DNA from: Pyrenophora tritici-repentis
Lineage: Eukaryota; Ascomycota; Dothideomycetes; Pleosporales; Pleosporaceae
Direction: 5' to 3'
Length of the DNA: 64,000 nt
NCBI RefSeq assembly: GCF_003171515.1
Contig: NC_089390.1
Location: 806,001 to 870,000, forward strand
Shown here: piece by piece, positions 32,134-44,464 of the stretch
Numbering within the stretch: position 1 is the first letter of the stretch
How the letters are laid out: each line of letters starts with the position of its first letter
The notes under the pieces: generated by a model
The model's database searches: none
Told to the model about the DNA's origin: nothing
What the model saw: only the letters and a program-made list of their open reading frames with translations
Program-made: the position numbers and the translations under genes

Positions 32134-35100
32134 TTACTCTTCCATCTTGTCATCCTCTTTGGCCGAGTCCTTTGCGGGCGCCTTCAGGAACTGCGCACGG
32201 AAGTCTGCGTTACTTTTGACCTCGCCGTTGGTCTTCACAGCTCCTTTCGGTATCATTGGGCGACCAAGACCCGGCTTTCCTCTTCCTCGTCCGCCGCGAG
32301 CAGCTGTAGGCCGGTTGATGCGTGGCTGCATGAAGCTGTTGCTCGGCTTCCACTCCCCTTTTTGCTTGTTGAGGTCATGGACCGTTCCAATACGGAGTTT
32401 CCTTCCTTCAAAGTCCTTTCCTGAAAGTGCAAACTGCGCTTTGCCAGCTCCCTCGACAGTCGTGAACTCGATGATGGCTCCACCGTGCTGCGGCTCCAGC
32501 TTGATCCTCTTGAAATCATACTGTTCAACGAGCGGCTTGATACGCGCATCAGGAACGGTATCGGGTAGGTTGAGGATAGCAATGGAGCGGTCCAAGAACG
32601 ACGCCGGCTTGATGTTGGCGTCTGTAACGGGGTCGCTTTCTCCAGGGGTCGCCTCGCGTGGTGCAGAAATTTCTGGGTTTTCCAAGGTTGACTGGATCTT
32701 TGGTTTAGTCGCGGGACGGTCCGTCGCAATCTCAACCATGAGTTTGAGACCCCACAGCTCCTTCCCATGCATTTCCGCCACAGCAGCATCAGCACTCTCT
32801 TTCGCTTCATAGACGACGTAGCAGAAGCCTCGGTTGTTACCTGTAGACTTGATGATCGGTAGCTTTGTTCTCTCGATCCTACCAAACTTTGCGAAAACCT
32901 CCTTGACTTCGCGTTCTTTGGTCTTGAAGTTGAGATGCCATATGTAGACCTCACGACCTTCAGCAGTAGCGCCGTCGCGCTTCTTTTTCGCGTTGGGATC
33001 AGAGATCTTCGAGATGAGCTTCATGCCTTCAACGTCAGTACCGTCAAGCTGCGTTGCTGCAATCGCTTCACTGTTTGAAGCGAACTGCACGTAGCAGAAC
33101 CGACGGTGGGCATCAAATTTGAGAGACGGGAACCGAATGCCGACAATCTCTCCGAACGGACTGTAGAGCTTTCGTAGCCACGCTTCATCAGCATGCGCAG
33201 GATAGTTGGTAACGTAGACTGTAGTGCTTTGGCCGAGTTCGATGGAGATGGGGTGACCCTCGAACCCCTTCGCCTCTTTCGTCAAAGCATATTTAGCTTC
33301 TTCAGGTGATTCAAACTCCACAATGGCCGTCAAGCTGTCCTTCTCTTCTTTCAAAGTGAGGTTCTTGACAGTACCCGCATCGGTGAAGAACTGGCGTATC
33401 CGTGTCTGTGTCGTGCCCGCAGGTAATTTCTTCACGATGATCGAGGTGTGTTCGCGATCTCTCTTAGGCTCTGTCGAGCGAGCCTCCGACGGCGCCTCAC
33501 TCGTAATCCTCTCTTGGCCGTTGGCTACGGCGCTAGTGCTCTCACTGTCTACATGTTTGCTCTTTTTCAAGGTCATCTCATCGTCGCCATCTTCTCGCTT
33601 CCGCTTAGAAGAGCCTTCCGCTACCTGACTTTCCGGCGTGTCTTGTGGCGGGGCAGAAGCAGCTGCGCTTGCACGTTCCTTCTCTCTTCGAACCGAGACA
33701 ATACGCTCAGCTCGTCGTCGCTCGATTGCGGCGCTTCGGACTTTCAAGGCTGACTCGTGTTGTTCGCAATGACTGACGTACATGTCGATGAGCAGCTCGG
33801 GTTCGTCGATCGTCTGTAAGCGCTTCATAGCCCGTTCCAGCACTGCTGTGGCCTGGGTCGGTGGGCGCAGCTCTTGGCCGGCATTCTGCTTGGTTCTTGT
33901 CGAATTCGGCGCCCAAAGAAGCATCTCGAAGATGTAGCAGCGATACCAGAAGTCATATGAGTCTTCTTGGTATTGTACCACAGACTCCTGAATCCGCCGA
34001 GCTTGGTCAATGTCTCCGCGTTGAAGCCAAAACTTCATATGCGTGCGCTCAAGGCGATACTTGGGGTCCGTCCACTCCCTGCCATGCTTCTTCATGCCAA
34101 CCTCTCTAACGAACTCCAAAGCAGACCGAATACCGACTTCCGCAACATCAACGTCGTCCTCGGTCGCTCTAGGATCATCAAAGGCTCTCCGCCGCAGATA
34201 GCCACACCAGGCGAGCTGCACTTTGATGAGCTCATCCAAGTCGGTGTGTTCCAAGAGACCAGATCCAGTGGCTGTGTGTTTGACGAGCTCGAGATCCTCA
34301 AACGGCTTGTTCTCCGCTTCGAGGGTGAGAATGCGGTGAGACCACAGTGAACCTGACCAAGGGCAGTGGCGCGTCGCACGCTCCAGAACATTGAGTAAGT
34401 CTACGGACCGGTTGTCTTGCCAGATGAGAAACTCGACATGGTCTTCCCATATTGACGCGTCAACAGGGAAACGAAGCGTCGCTCGCTCATACAGCGCATT
34501 GACGAGATGAAAGCTATACACACCCATAGTCCTCTTCTCCCACTTGAGGTACCGGGTCACGGCGTTGTATTCGGCTGCTTGGTCGCCTGCTTGGAAAGCT
34601 TGGAGAACCTTGAACTCGTACTCTTCGCGATTGGCGTATTGTTGCTTGATATGTGTATTCTTCTGCACTGCTTCTTCCATGACCTGGTCGGAAGGGCCCT
34701 TGCTGTACCGGGAGTTGAACGAGGCATATCTTGACAAAGTATTTGCCCATGTTGCGTGTGGCTGGCCTAACCGCTCGTTGTAGATGGCGGCCACTCTCAT
34801 TGCCTTCTCTTGACTGAACCCTCCTCGCTCTAGATCCTCTTCCAGAACTTGCAAGTAGCGATCCCACACGAGATTGCTCTCTTGGAGGTTGTACTTGACC
34901 CTCTCAGCGCCCTGTTGCAACACGTCTAACAGCAGCTGAGGCTGGAAGAGCTCTCGACCAATGAGCCTCTCTTCTTCAGGCCATTCCTCTGGAGGTATCT
35001 GCTCCCATGAGCAAGCGACTAGGTAGCTGACGTATTCGCCGTACGCTGCCCACAACTTGGCGCTATAGGGCTCATCTTGGGTCGCCTGCTTGTGCAGCTC

Positions 35101-36302
35101 TAGCACGCCCATGCGCTCTTCCACATTTCTCGCCAGGGTCTTCTCGTCATTCAGCCGGTAGTGCCACAGCAACTCACCCAATGGGTACTTGTCGGACATG
35201 GTCTTGTAGGCATCGCGCAATGGCTGAACCAATTCATATGAATTCGGATCGGCATCAAACGAGGCCAGGTGAGTTTGCAGACCCTGGTGTAGTGTAGTGA
35301 CGAGTGAGACGTGGCTGTAATAGTCGAATGGATTCTCCAGCAGGGTTTGATCCAGCTGATTAAGCCAATCAATGTGTTGCTGATCGAGCGACCTTGTCAC
35401 AAAGTTCCGCGGTCGCGGCGAGGCTTCTGTCATGATGCTGGCTACTGACTCGCCAGAGAGGTTTTGTCCGAGGTGTTGGAGACTAGGTTGTGTCAGTGTG
35501 TGGTGTTATGGAGTTTGTGCAGCCAAGCCAAGCATCCGGAATAGGCAACAGCAACCCGTGACCGCGGGCAAGCGCGTCGCCCTCACGTCACCGGCGACTA
35601 CAACTAGGCCAGAGCATGACAGATGGCTATTCGTTGACACTTCCATAAGCGCGGATACATTTGAAATGCAGCAATGCGGATAAAGCAGCACGAGGAGATG
35701 AATGACTTACGTGACAGGTCGCTGATGGACTACAGAGCTCTGGCGCGCAGCTTGCTGCTGCTGCATGCTAGCAAGATCTAAGCAACTGTTAGTAGCCGCA
35801 TTATGGAGCTAGCACCTGGCCATTGCCCGCTATACTTTTTTCTGACCCTGCATACTGCATACGTCAAGCTGCAATTTCACATGGCATTGTCGCCTTGCAA
35901 GCTTGACTGCGAACCCAAAGGAAATTAGCACCTACCTGCGAGTGTATCCATGCCGGGTGTGGACGCCTGCCGATACGTCGCATTCGGCGGAGTCATACGC
36001 GCATCACGAGGCGAAGCTGCCTGTTGCGCCGTGTTGATTGTCGTGTGCATCGTCCTTGCGCCATTTGCAATCTGGGCGTATCCCGGCGAAGGCACTCGTT
36101 GCTGTATAGCCGAGTGTGGCTGCGGGGAAGACGAAGACATGACCTGCTGGCTCAGGCCTGATGGGGTTCGCGACGGTATCTGGCGTCGCGCACGCTTGCC
36201 CGGAGAGCGTATCAATGATGGTGACGGGGCAGAGGGCGCGGGTTGTGGAGTAGGGGTGCCCGCAGGCGAGTCCGACGGCGACAGCAGCGAGTTGATGTCC
36301 AT
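32134..36302 (-). CDS. PRP24: U4/U6 snRNA-associated splicing factor PRP24/SART3
   Basis: Three exons (35936-36302, 35711-35777, 32134-35482) sum to 1261 codons. The last exon alone holds a 1099-codon frame from ATG 35433, but good splice sites put two upstream exons in frame (MDTLADLASM join, then TLQHLGQNLSG leading through that ATG), so I prefer the 1260-residue model. Residues 1-150 are Pro/Ser-rich and disordered. HAT helical repeats span about 170-740 (YSAKLWAAYGEYV, ASIWEDHVEFLIW, DSYDFWYRCYIFEMLLW). Four RRMs start near residues 826 (SIIVKKLPAG), 899 (VYVTNYPAH), 987 (VYIWHLNF) and 1109 (SIAILNLPD). The C-terminal SNADFRAQFLKA is the Lsm2-8-binding motif. The protein anneals U4 and U6 snRNAs during spliceosome recycling in the nucleus. 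Confidence 0.92.
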
Positions 36303-36988
36303 GATGATGATGGACGGGGGTAGACAGACACTGTCCTGCTCTACTAAAATGCGATCAGGCTTAAGAAGCCGCTCGGGTGCTTCACGTGCGCTGGACGGCG
36401 GCCGATGGTCTCGATCTACGGTCGCGAATTACGGGGACTGTGAGGCATCGAAACCCTCGTAGCGGACAACATGGGACGGGGGCGGGCGGTTTGCGCGAAG
36501 AAGCTGGGTCGGATGCGCAAGGCGACGGGATAACGAGTGTGATGGGGCAGGACTTTGTCGGCGGACGTGGTGGAAGACGCCTACTGTCTCGTCTGCAAGA
36601 AAAGGTGCTTAGGTGCACCAGGCAAGCTTGGGCCCGCAACTAATCAAGTAATGATGCAGCAGCTCGCGATCCGGGTCAGCGTGAGGCGAGCGGAGCTGTG
36701 GTTGAGAGAGGGGCGACGTCTGCTCGTGAGGTCTGGCGCCTCACCACAAAATCGCGTCCAGCGTGCGGCACTGCTCGAATGCGATGGTCTGGACAAGAGG
36801 CGGGACGAAACCACTCCTGCACTTTTCTTCTGAGAGCTGATCGTTGCGTTCTGGCTCATGAAGATCTGCCGAGACTCTCCACCCCTGCAAGCGCGGAGCC
36901 TTTGGCCGCAACCACAGAAATTCCCGTCCAACCTCACTGCTCTGCCATTACCGCCGCCGCAACACGCATTGTGGGGTCGACCATCACC
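36303..36988. promoter_or_regulatory. Divergent promoter region PRP24/uL22m
   Basis: It separates the start of PRP24 (leftward) from the start of the mitochondrial uL22m gene (rightward). Frames on both strands are GC-rich shadows of each other (36382-36643, 36555-36833) without motifs. No other gene is supported. Confidence 0.45.
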
Positions 36989-38347
36989 ATGAGCGCTCGA
37001 ATAGCCTCGAGGCGGCTCGGGCAGTCAGGTACGCAATTGCCCAGCTTATCTGTGGTGCCTTCCTCACGGACGTGGCTCGCCAGTCGTTCCTTCCTGTCGC
37101 CGCCGCAGTACATACAGGTCCTAACTACAAGTAGCCCTCGCCGCCTTCCACCCTCGAACGCGCTGGCCATCTCCTGCATATCTGCCTACTAGTGCACAAC
37201 GGAACATTTCGTCCAAGAAGCAAAAGATCAGCGACGACCTGAGAAACCCCATCTTGGAGGAATATCTGAGGAAAAAAGAGCGAGAAGCAGGCATCCAAGA
37301 AAGATTCCCCGAGGCAGCCTCTACAAAAGGACAACCCACACCACGTTTCGGAGATCTCTCGCACAGTCCATCTTCGCTCTTTCGCCCCGAACGCGAAGTC
37401 CCCGGATGGAGAGACGATCTGAGCCCGGAGCAAGAGAAAGCCGTTATGGCGCGGCACAGGCAACGGCAAGAAGAAGAGAAGCAGAACGAGGAGAAGGCAC
37501 TCACGAACATGAGCCTTGACCCCGACCAAGAGGCCCGCAAGCGCCTCGAACGCAAGCTCGTCATCGCCAGCGTCAAGCGCCACGGCCGCATGACGAAAGC
37601 CCAGAAACTGGCCCGCACCGAGCGCGAATCTCTCTACAAGTCGCATCTCCTCCCCACCTCAACCAAGAAACTACAGAAAGTCATCAACCAAATCGCCGGC
37701 AAGACCATTTCAGAGGCCTTGGTTCAACTCCGCTTCTCCAAAAAGAAGGTAGCCCGCGACGTCATCAAGGGTCTCGAGATCGCACAAAACGAAGCCATTG
37801 CTGCTCGCGGTCTAGGCCTCGCTGGCGAGTCAATGGCTGTTGCGCGCTGGGAGAAGCAAAGAAATGCTATGGATGCAGGCAAGCCAAAGGACTTGTGGGA
37901 TTACAAGACGTCAGAAGAAAGCAGTGACGTAGAAAAGAAAGTGCCCAAGGCGCAGTTCCACAAGGACACCTTGATCGAGCTGAAAGACGGGAGTAAGAAG
38001 GTAGTCAGGGATCCGAGTGAGATCTACATTGATCAGGCGTGGGTGGGGCCCGGACAGAGCTGGAAGAGCCCAGAGTTTAGGGCGAGAGGTGCGGTCAACA
38101 TGTTGAAACACCGGACGACAAGTGAGTATTGCTTTTTCAACGGCCATCGGACGCATCTTGGCCTTTGCGACGACGAGTGACGCGATATGATTGCTAACGC
38201 CTACTAGGCTTCTCTGTGCTGCTCAAGGAAGAGAAGACGCGCATGCGCATCTCAGATGAGATCAAGAAGAAGCGCGACAACCGCAAACTATGGGTCGCCC
38301 TCCCGGACCGGCCAGTCACATCACAACGGCAATACTGTCTATGGTAG
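36989..38347 (+). CDS. MRPL22: Mitochondrial large-subunit ribosomal protein uL22m
   Basis: Three exons (36989-37107, 37193-38121, 38208-38347) give 395 residues. Exon 1 encodes a presequence-like N-terminus (MSARIASRRLGQSG, Ser/Arg-rich, no acids). The donor GTACAT at 37108 is chosen because it joins SFLSPPHAQRNISSKKQK in frame. The L22 fold is in the middle: TKKLQKVINQIAGKTISEAL, QLRFSKKKVARDVIKGLEIA, then a hairpin region (IYIDQAWVGPGQSWKSPEFR) and HRTTSFSVLLKEEKTRM across the last splice. uL22m lines the exit tunnel of the mitoribosome. The long Glu/Lys/Arg-rich insert (about residues 60-160) is usual in fungal forms. The first splice is inferred; the rest is firm. Confidence 0.9.
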
Positions 38348-38590
38348 CCAATTGATGCATCTTCGTGTGTAGCATATAGCCGGCGAAGTACTGGCTTGTA
38401 TAATATACCATTTTAAGCGACGACTTGCAGCCAGTTCTATGCCCATCATCCAAAGCAAACTAGATGCCTCATCCGGGTATCTCCCCCTCTAAGCTACATA
38501 ACCATATATGATGTCACCCCGACCTTTTACGGAAACAGTGAACAAATCCAGAACGCCATCGCTATGCAATCAAGTATCACTTGTCCGTCC

Positions 38591-40276
38591 TCACGCTTCG
38601 CCCTCGACTGCCCCAACGCTACTGACAAGCATGTCCAGCATTCCTCTCACTTTCCATGCATCCTGGCTAGCCTCGACCGTGACCTTGACTCTCTGCATGA
38701 GCGCCAGAACCAGATCATCCACCTCCTCGCTCCTGCCCAACTGGTCTGCATACAGATCCAGGACGACGAGCGCGACATCGGTAGTCAAGCGCGTAATGCG
38801 GTAGTCTGAGATGTTCCTGATGCACCAGCGGAGAATGGGTTGGAGAGTGACTGAGTCGCGGTTGCTCAAGGCGACGCGGAGGGCGGAACGGTGGCGCAAA
38901 GCGGTTAGGAGAGTGATAGATTGGCTGCGTGAGTTGCCATCCTAGCGTGATAGTTAGCATATATCTCTGGAAAATTAAACATTGTAGGCGCTTACTTTTG
39001 AGTCGAGAACCAGATCGAGGGCTTGGGCGTACATGCCCCTTCGCAGCGCATGCGCCCATCCTTGTCCAGCAGTTATCTTGCCTCGCGCGTTGCCTTCGAT
39101 GACAATATCAGCGCTTTCGCCTGTAAAGTCCTTGCCTCGAATACGCTTCTCCCAGCCTTTCCCCCGCTTCCTTTTCTTGCTCTTGTCGTACTCTTCAATT
39201 GTGCCTTCCATGAGCGCCTTCATCTCCTTCTCTCTCTCCCGAGCTTGAACCTTTTGCTCGCCTGAAAGGTGTGTCTTGATGGAAAGAAGACCGGATTGCA
39301 TACCCACAGCGATATGCTTGTCCTCCTTCTGGTTGGGAATGACGTTGAGGGACAGAATCGGCGAGGGATATTTCAAGCCACCCACGACGTTCCAACCGGT
39401 AGTTTCGAATACCTTGACATGGCCGTCCAGGGCACCAGAAAGAAGGCGCTCACCGTTGTTTGCTAGCGAAAGTGCGGTAACAGTCTTCTGATGGTTGCGT
39501 AGCATATGAATCGGCTTCGCGGCTACAATGTCGAGAACACTGATCACATTGTCTGAGGATGCAAGGACGGCAGTTCCAGAGGGCATAGGCAGAACGGTTT
39601 CGATGGGGTTTGTGTGCTTGAACACCATGACAGCTTTGCCGCCAACTCGCGAATCCCAGAGCCGTACTGTACCGTCGTAACTTCCTGATACCAGCAGTCC
39701 ACTCTGTGCAGGCATGAAGGTGCCGCTGCGCACATAATCATGATGCCCATCGAACTTCATCACACTCTTCTCACTCGGCAGATCCCATAGTCGTACCGAT
39801 CTGTCGTCCGAACAACTCATGAGACCCGTGAGGTCCGTGGGGTGCCATTGCGTGACCCACACTGGCTGCTTGTGCTCCTTCCATGTCTTCAAAATCGCCC
39901 TACTTTTCACGTCAAAAGCCTGTATAACGCCGCTGTCTCCTCCGGCGACCAAGATCCTGCCATCGCGCCGAATGTTGCCCGAACGCGCAACGTCGTCCAC
40001 ACCGAAGCGCGATATCGTCTTTACCACTTTCCGGGTTTTGGTAGAGAAGATCTGCACGCGCGAACCTGTGGTTACGGCGAAGAGATCCTGCGTAGCAGAC
40101 AGGGCATTTGCAGGCTGAGGCGGCGGTATTGAGATGTGGGTTACAGGCGACGAATGCTGGGATGGGTCGAGTCGCAGCTCGGAGGCGAAAGAATTCCAGT
40201 ATTTTTGTTCCGATGTGATGGTGGAAGGGCCTTTGGGCAGCTTCAAAGGCTGCAAAAGTTGTACCTCGGCCGCCAT
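38591..40276 (-). CDS. UTP15: UTP15, U3 snoRNP-associated WD40 protein
   Basis: Two exons (38996-40276 and 38591-38941, intron GTAAGC...CTAG) encode 543 residues. The N-terminus (LLQPLKLPKGP...EQKYWNSF) is family-typical. WD40 blades fill about residues 45-340, with RSVRLWDL, GTVRLWDSRVGGKAV and GHVKVFETTGWNVVGGLKYP. The Lys/Arg-rich linker DKSKKRKRGKGWEKRIRGKD precedes the UTP15 C-terminal domain (GWAHALRRGMYAQALDLVLD, then ALRHRSALRVALSNRD across the splice). Utp15 belongs to the t-Utp/UtpA complex that loads early on pre-rRNA in the nucleolus and is needed for 18S rRNA maturation. It is divergent from the homeodomain gene. Confidence 0.95.
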
Positions 40277-40804
40277 TGTGGTTGGAAAATGCGATCAGTT
40301 CGCAAGAAGTTGCTTGTTGCTCGTGTCGTGAGCTTTTCGGGTGGGTTGAACTTTTCTGCGGGTCGCAGACTAGCGCTAACGGAGATGGGTGGTGGCGCCT
40401 TTCCAGCCTAGATGTGGGCAGACGCCGACAGTATCCGCTACCAACAACATAGTATCAACAATGTACCTAGACAATTACATGCTGTTACTACAAACGTAGA
40501 ATCCTCAAAGTGACCTGATACACGTACTAAAGCTTATGCTTTTTATCATAGGGTGAGGGTGCGGCTGATTTGACTAGCGTTGGCTGCCTGGAACTTCGCC
40601 GCACACACCCAGTTCATCAACAGAAGACCAGTGCCATTTCCTACCTCCCTGGCATCAAGGCGACGGCTAGGGCCTGTCATACGACACCCACTTCCTGGAG
40701 ACTGATCTATCTATCCGCTACAAATCAACCTACGCTTGTCCGAGCGCTGTTTCCCAGGATAAGCCACTTTCGGGACCTATCTGGCCCACGTTGGACGCGT
40801 CAGA
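40277..40804. promoter_or_regulatory. Divergent promoter region UTP15/homeodomain gene
   Basis: A 528-base interval between two outward-facing genes. A 96-codon plus frame at 40570-40860 overlaps the start of the homeodomain gene and has no motif; the region is C/A-rich near ATG 40805, as expected of a leader. Confidence 0.45.
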
Positions 40805-43556
40805 ATGGACGCAAACGCGCTCGAAAAGATGAACGATTTCTTCGATTTTGCTGCACTTGATGAGGATTCTGGGCTCGACCCGATGTGCAGTACAGATGGG
40901 AATCATGAGCCTTTGTTCCCCACAGACCACATCGCGACCATGGACTGGGCCGTTGACCCCGCCGTCACTACTGGTTATCTGGATATCACTGGACATTACG
41001 ACATGCACTTACACAATGCTCCCCAAAAGCAAGACTACCAGCAGTGGTCGATACTCGCTCACACACCCCAATCGATACCGTCTATTGAAGATGCAACTAT
41101 GACCACGAGAGCAGGGTGCGAATGGCAGGCGGATACTTATACGTCTGGAATGGATCACATGTCTCATTGCGAGGAACCAATCCCCGCACACGCACCTTCT
41201 TCATCATTTCTCATGCCTGCAGAATCAGCCGTTTCCCGTGACGATGATGAAGGTGACCTGGTTGGCACAATGGACGTACGTGTGTCTCCTGCAGCGCACG
41301 GCCGATCAATAGCCGAATCTACGGTCATACTTGATGTAGGACTACCACCAACCAGACCTACTGCACCACTTCGTCAGGCCTCGACTGCAAGCTGGAAGCC
41401 GGCGTCAGCGAAGCGCAAAGGGCCTCAGAGTCGTATTCCATTTGAAGCCAGACAAATACTAGAAGATGAGTTTGCTGCTAACCCATACCCCCACAATTGG
41501 GAGATGGACATCATTGCCCACCAAGCAAATCTAGATGTGAAGAAGGTTCGCAACTGGTTCAATAATACTCGAGCGCGGAAAAAGGTTGGAGGTGAGCGCT
41601 TGCTGGTAGCATTCATCGTTAGCTTTGCTCATCTATCCAGATTCTCAGTCTGTTATGCAGGATGCGCCAGATACTGGCACACCTGTGCTGAAAACCAAGC
41701 TGTCAAAGGATAGTCTAGACACCCTAGACAAGCAAGTTGATGGCACTACACAGCCACCTCAACCACCTTTGGCAGTGTACCTAGCCCAGTCCTATCAAGA
41801 GGAGGCGGTTGAGCTATCTGCAGTACATGCAGCAATCGAGGGTGGCTCGCTCAGTGGAAGTGGTCAAGACGACGCGTGGTCCGATTCGAGACAAGGCAGG
41901 AGAGGTTCAGCTATCACATCAATTGCTTCATCTGAAGGTACCGCGCCGACAACATACACGGTGTCTTCCAGTGGAAGTCGGAGTAATATATCATCATTTG
42001 GCCGAGACAGAAGACGAGGTAGACGCCGCATGGCATGGAAAGAATCACCTCGACAGGCCATCAATGGTGTCAATAGTGCTGGAGAGCCTCAAAAGGACTT
42101 GCCATTTTTCTGCACGTTCTGTCCTCGGGCATTCAAGACCAAGTATGAGTGGGTTCGACATGAGGATTCTGTGCATGCCCTCCGGACCACCTGGATCTGT
42201 TGCGACACGAAGCCCTCTGCTGCGATCGAAGCATGTCCGTTCTGTGGTCATTCACAACCAGACGCCACCCATATGGCTGGACATAAGTATCAGCAATGCC
42301 GGAGCAAGCCCGAATCTCAACGAACCTTCTACCGCAGAGACCACTTCATTCAGCACCTACATCACGTTCACTTTGGCAATGTCAAGCATCCGTCTGTACG
42401 AGTTGGCTGTCAAGCACGACTTTTGGCTGCTGAAGGGCAAAATTTCGGCTGCAAAGATCTTGCGATGAAGTGGCGTCGCTTCGGTGCACCGATGAAGCTT
42501 GATGATCCTATGCTTCATTGTGGTTTCTGTGGAAAGAAGTCAAAAGACTGGTCTGAGCGATGCGAGCACGTCGCAGAGCATCTCATCGCCCGTGAACTCG
42601 ATCGTGCAGTCTGGTGGAGTGAACGTAAAGAGAATCACCTAGAAAACCTCTACTCAGCCTCACCCTATGAGTCGTTTCGTTGTCGGTACTGCCAGAAGGT
42701 TTTTACAGACATCAAGGAAATGAACAAACATTCCCATTGTCGTGTCTGGAGTTGCCGATTCTTGCGCAGCTTCGATGATGTCGCCGCCCAGAATGCAGGA
42801 CCACCACTCTGCCCGGAATTCCCCTCTGCAAAAGCACATCACTGTCACCTTTGCGGGGCCGGATATCGAGCAGTTCACGTTGAGCATGCACAGAACTATC
42901 ATAGATATCGTTCTTGTAATCAGGAGTTCTACACATCGGAGGATGCCTTCCTCCAGCATCTACACAATTTTCACGGTGCTTCCCAGCCTGGATTGCTGCG
43001 TGGCAGTGGTGTTATCGAACAGAGTTTCATGCGTAACAAAGGGGCATCGTTTGAACCAGTCGAGTTCAACGAAAGCTGGCAGCCGTGCGTCATGGACCTT
43101 GACGTCGCATCCGTCAGCCCATTTGTAGCCGACAACAATGCCCCAGCCTTGCCAGTTGCTCCGAAGAAGAAAGATACACCAGCAAGAAAGTCGCTATCAG
43201 GCCCAAAGAGACACGGCGAGATTGCGCAGATCCACGATCCCAGCCCACAGAAGATGCAGAGACAGCGCGCGAACACCACGGCATCAAAGGCCGACACGCT
43301 CAATCCCCGTTTCTTCCGTCTCAGTACATATATACCCTTTCGCTCATCTCGCATCTTCTATTCGCGCAACACGAGATCTTCCACTTTCCAACCTGATGAA
43401 CAGGATGTACTCGAAGAGGTGCCGAAGCCGCATATCGCTTCACTGGCAATGGGAGCCGGTTTGGTCAGCATGGCGACTGCGCGCTGGATGATTCGGCCGG
43501 TGATGCATGCCACAAATGGCATGGTAGAGCTTACTATTGACGATGAAGAAGAATGA
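40805..43556 (+). CDS. Homeodomain plus C2H2 zinc-finger transcription factor
   Basis: Two exons (40805-41591, 41641-43556; 49-nt intron GTGAGC...ATCCAG) encode 900 residues. The homeodomain lies at about residues 205-262 (RIPFEARQILEDEFAANPYP, HNWEMDIIAHQANL, and recognition helix VKKVRNWFNNTRARKK); its WFNNTRAR resembles the homeobox-KN/atypical fungal class. The intron falls directly after it. The second half has C2H2-like fingers at about residues 417 (FFCTFCPRAFKTKYEWVRH), 555 (CGFCGKKSKDWSERCEH) and 607 (FRCRYCQKVFTDIKEMNKH), plus several incomplete ones (CHLCGAGY, CNQEFYTSEDAFLQHLHNFH). The N-terminus is acidic. The combination occurs in filamentous ascomycetes; targets are unknown. 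A KRRSxx-like basic stretch (GRDRRRGRRRMAW) may be a nuclear signal. Confidence 0.88.
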
Positions 43557-44464
43557 GCATGAGCATGTAGTTGATGGCTACACAGGATAGAACCTGTCGT
43601 AGACGCATATCGAACTCTGCATAGCGAAAATCTATTCAACGTAATCAGCGTTGGTCGCGTTGCCAGCCTGCAGTCTTGAAGTTCGGCCCGTAGCAAGCTG
43701 GTCGAAAGAGAAAGTACTGCCTCTCATCTTGTCCCAGAGACCAAGGAAGTCATGGTTGAGTGGAACCTTGGTTGTGGTTTTACACCTAAATTGATATAAA
43801 AGGGGTAGGAGGTCAGAATGTTTTTTAGCTTGTGAAATACTGCGGTTTACCGGTTAACCGTGTCACAACTATGAGTGTGTCGTTTTAATCCGATGATAGC
43901 TGAGAAAAGGATCATATACTTGATGGTTTTGTATGAAGAGAGGTATAGTCAAGGAACATGTAAGGAAGGATGATGAAGATCAAGTAATCAGAATTTGGTG
44001 GGGCCCTAAAATTTGGGGACTTGGGTCAAAATGAAGGAAAGCTAGGCTAGTATTTAGTATACAGTCTGGCTGTTATAATGTATTTGACTCGAAGGATCAC
44101 TCTATTGGCGAGATGCTTTGCCAAGTGAAATGTTCTATTGATGCAGGTGTTATAAAAGACTCGGCCGTCCGCATGCCCTGATGTATCTTTGCCTGCATCT
44201 TTGCCACTGTAAAACTCTTCATGGTACAGAGGTATTCTAAACCACATTCTTGCAGTTGACCCAAGAGCTGTTCCACTCCTCCCTTAACCCCTTGACTTTG
44301 TTGCTAGCTCTGTAAGTACCTGTTTGATTGACTTCGAACAATCGCACACGTCGGTGAAGCTGACCTTAACTTGAATCGCCTTTATGTGCTATTGGCGTGC
44401 CCTCCTGCCACGAAGTTCAATACACACCTCCCTGAGTACAGTACTCAATCACCATTGAACCATC
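43557..44464. other. Convergent intergenic stretch, no gene seen
   Basis: It holds the 3' flanks of the homeodomain gene and of the hydrolase gene. It is AT-rich from about 43780 to 44250 and the frames are short. Nothing else is apparent. Confidence 0.5.

Noticed and set aside
36698..37192. 164-codon plus-strand frame before uL22m
   Set aside because: Its last part from ATG 36989 is the first exon of uL22m; the earlier part is not supported as coding.
42981..43354. Minus-strand frames within the homeodomain gene
   Set aside because: Shadows of the plus-strand coding sequence.
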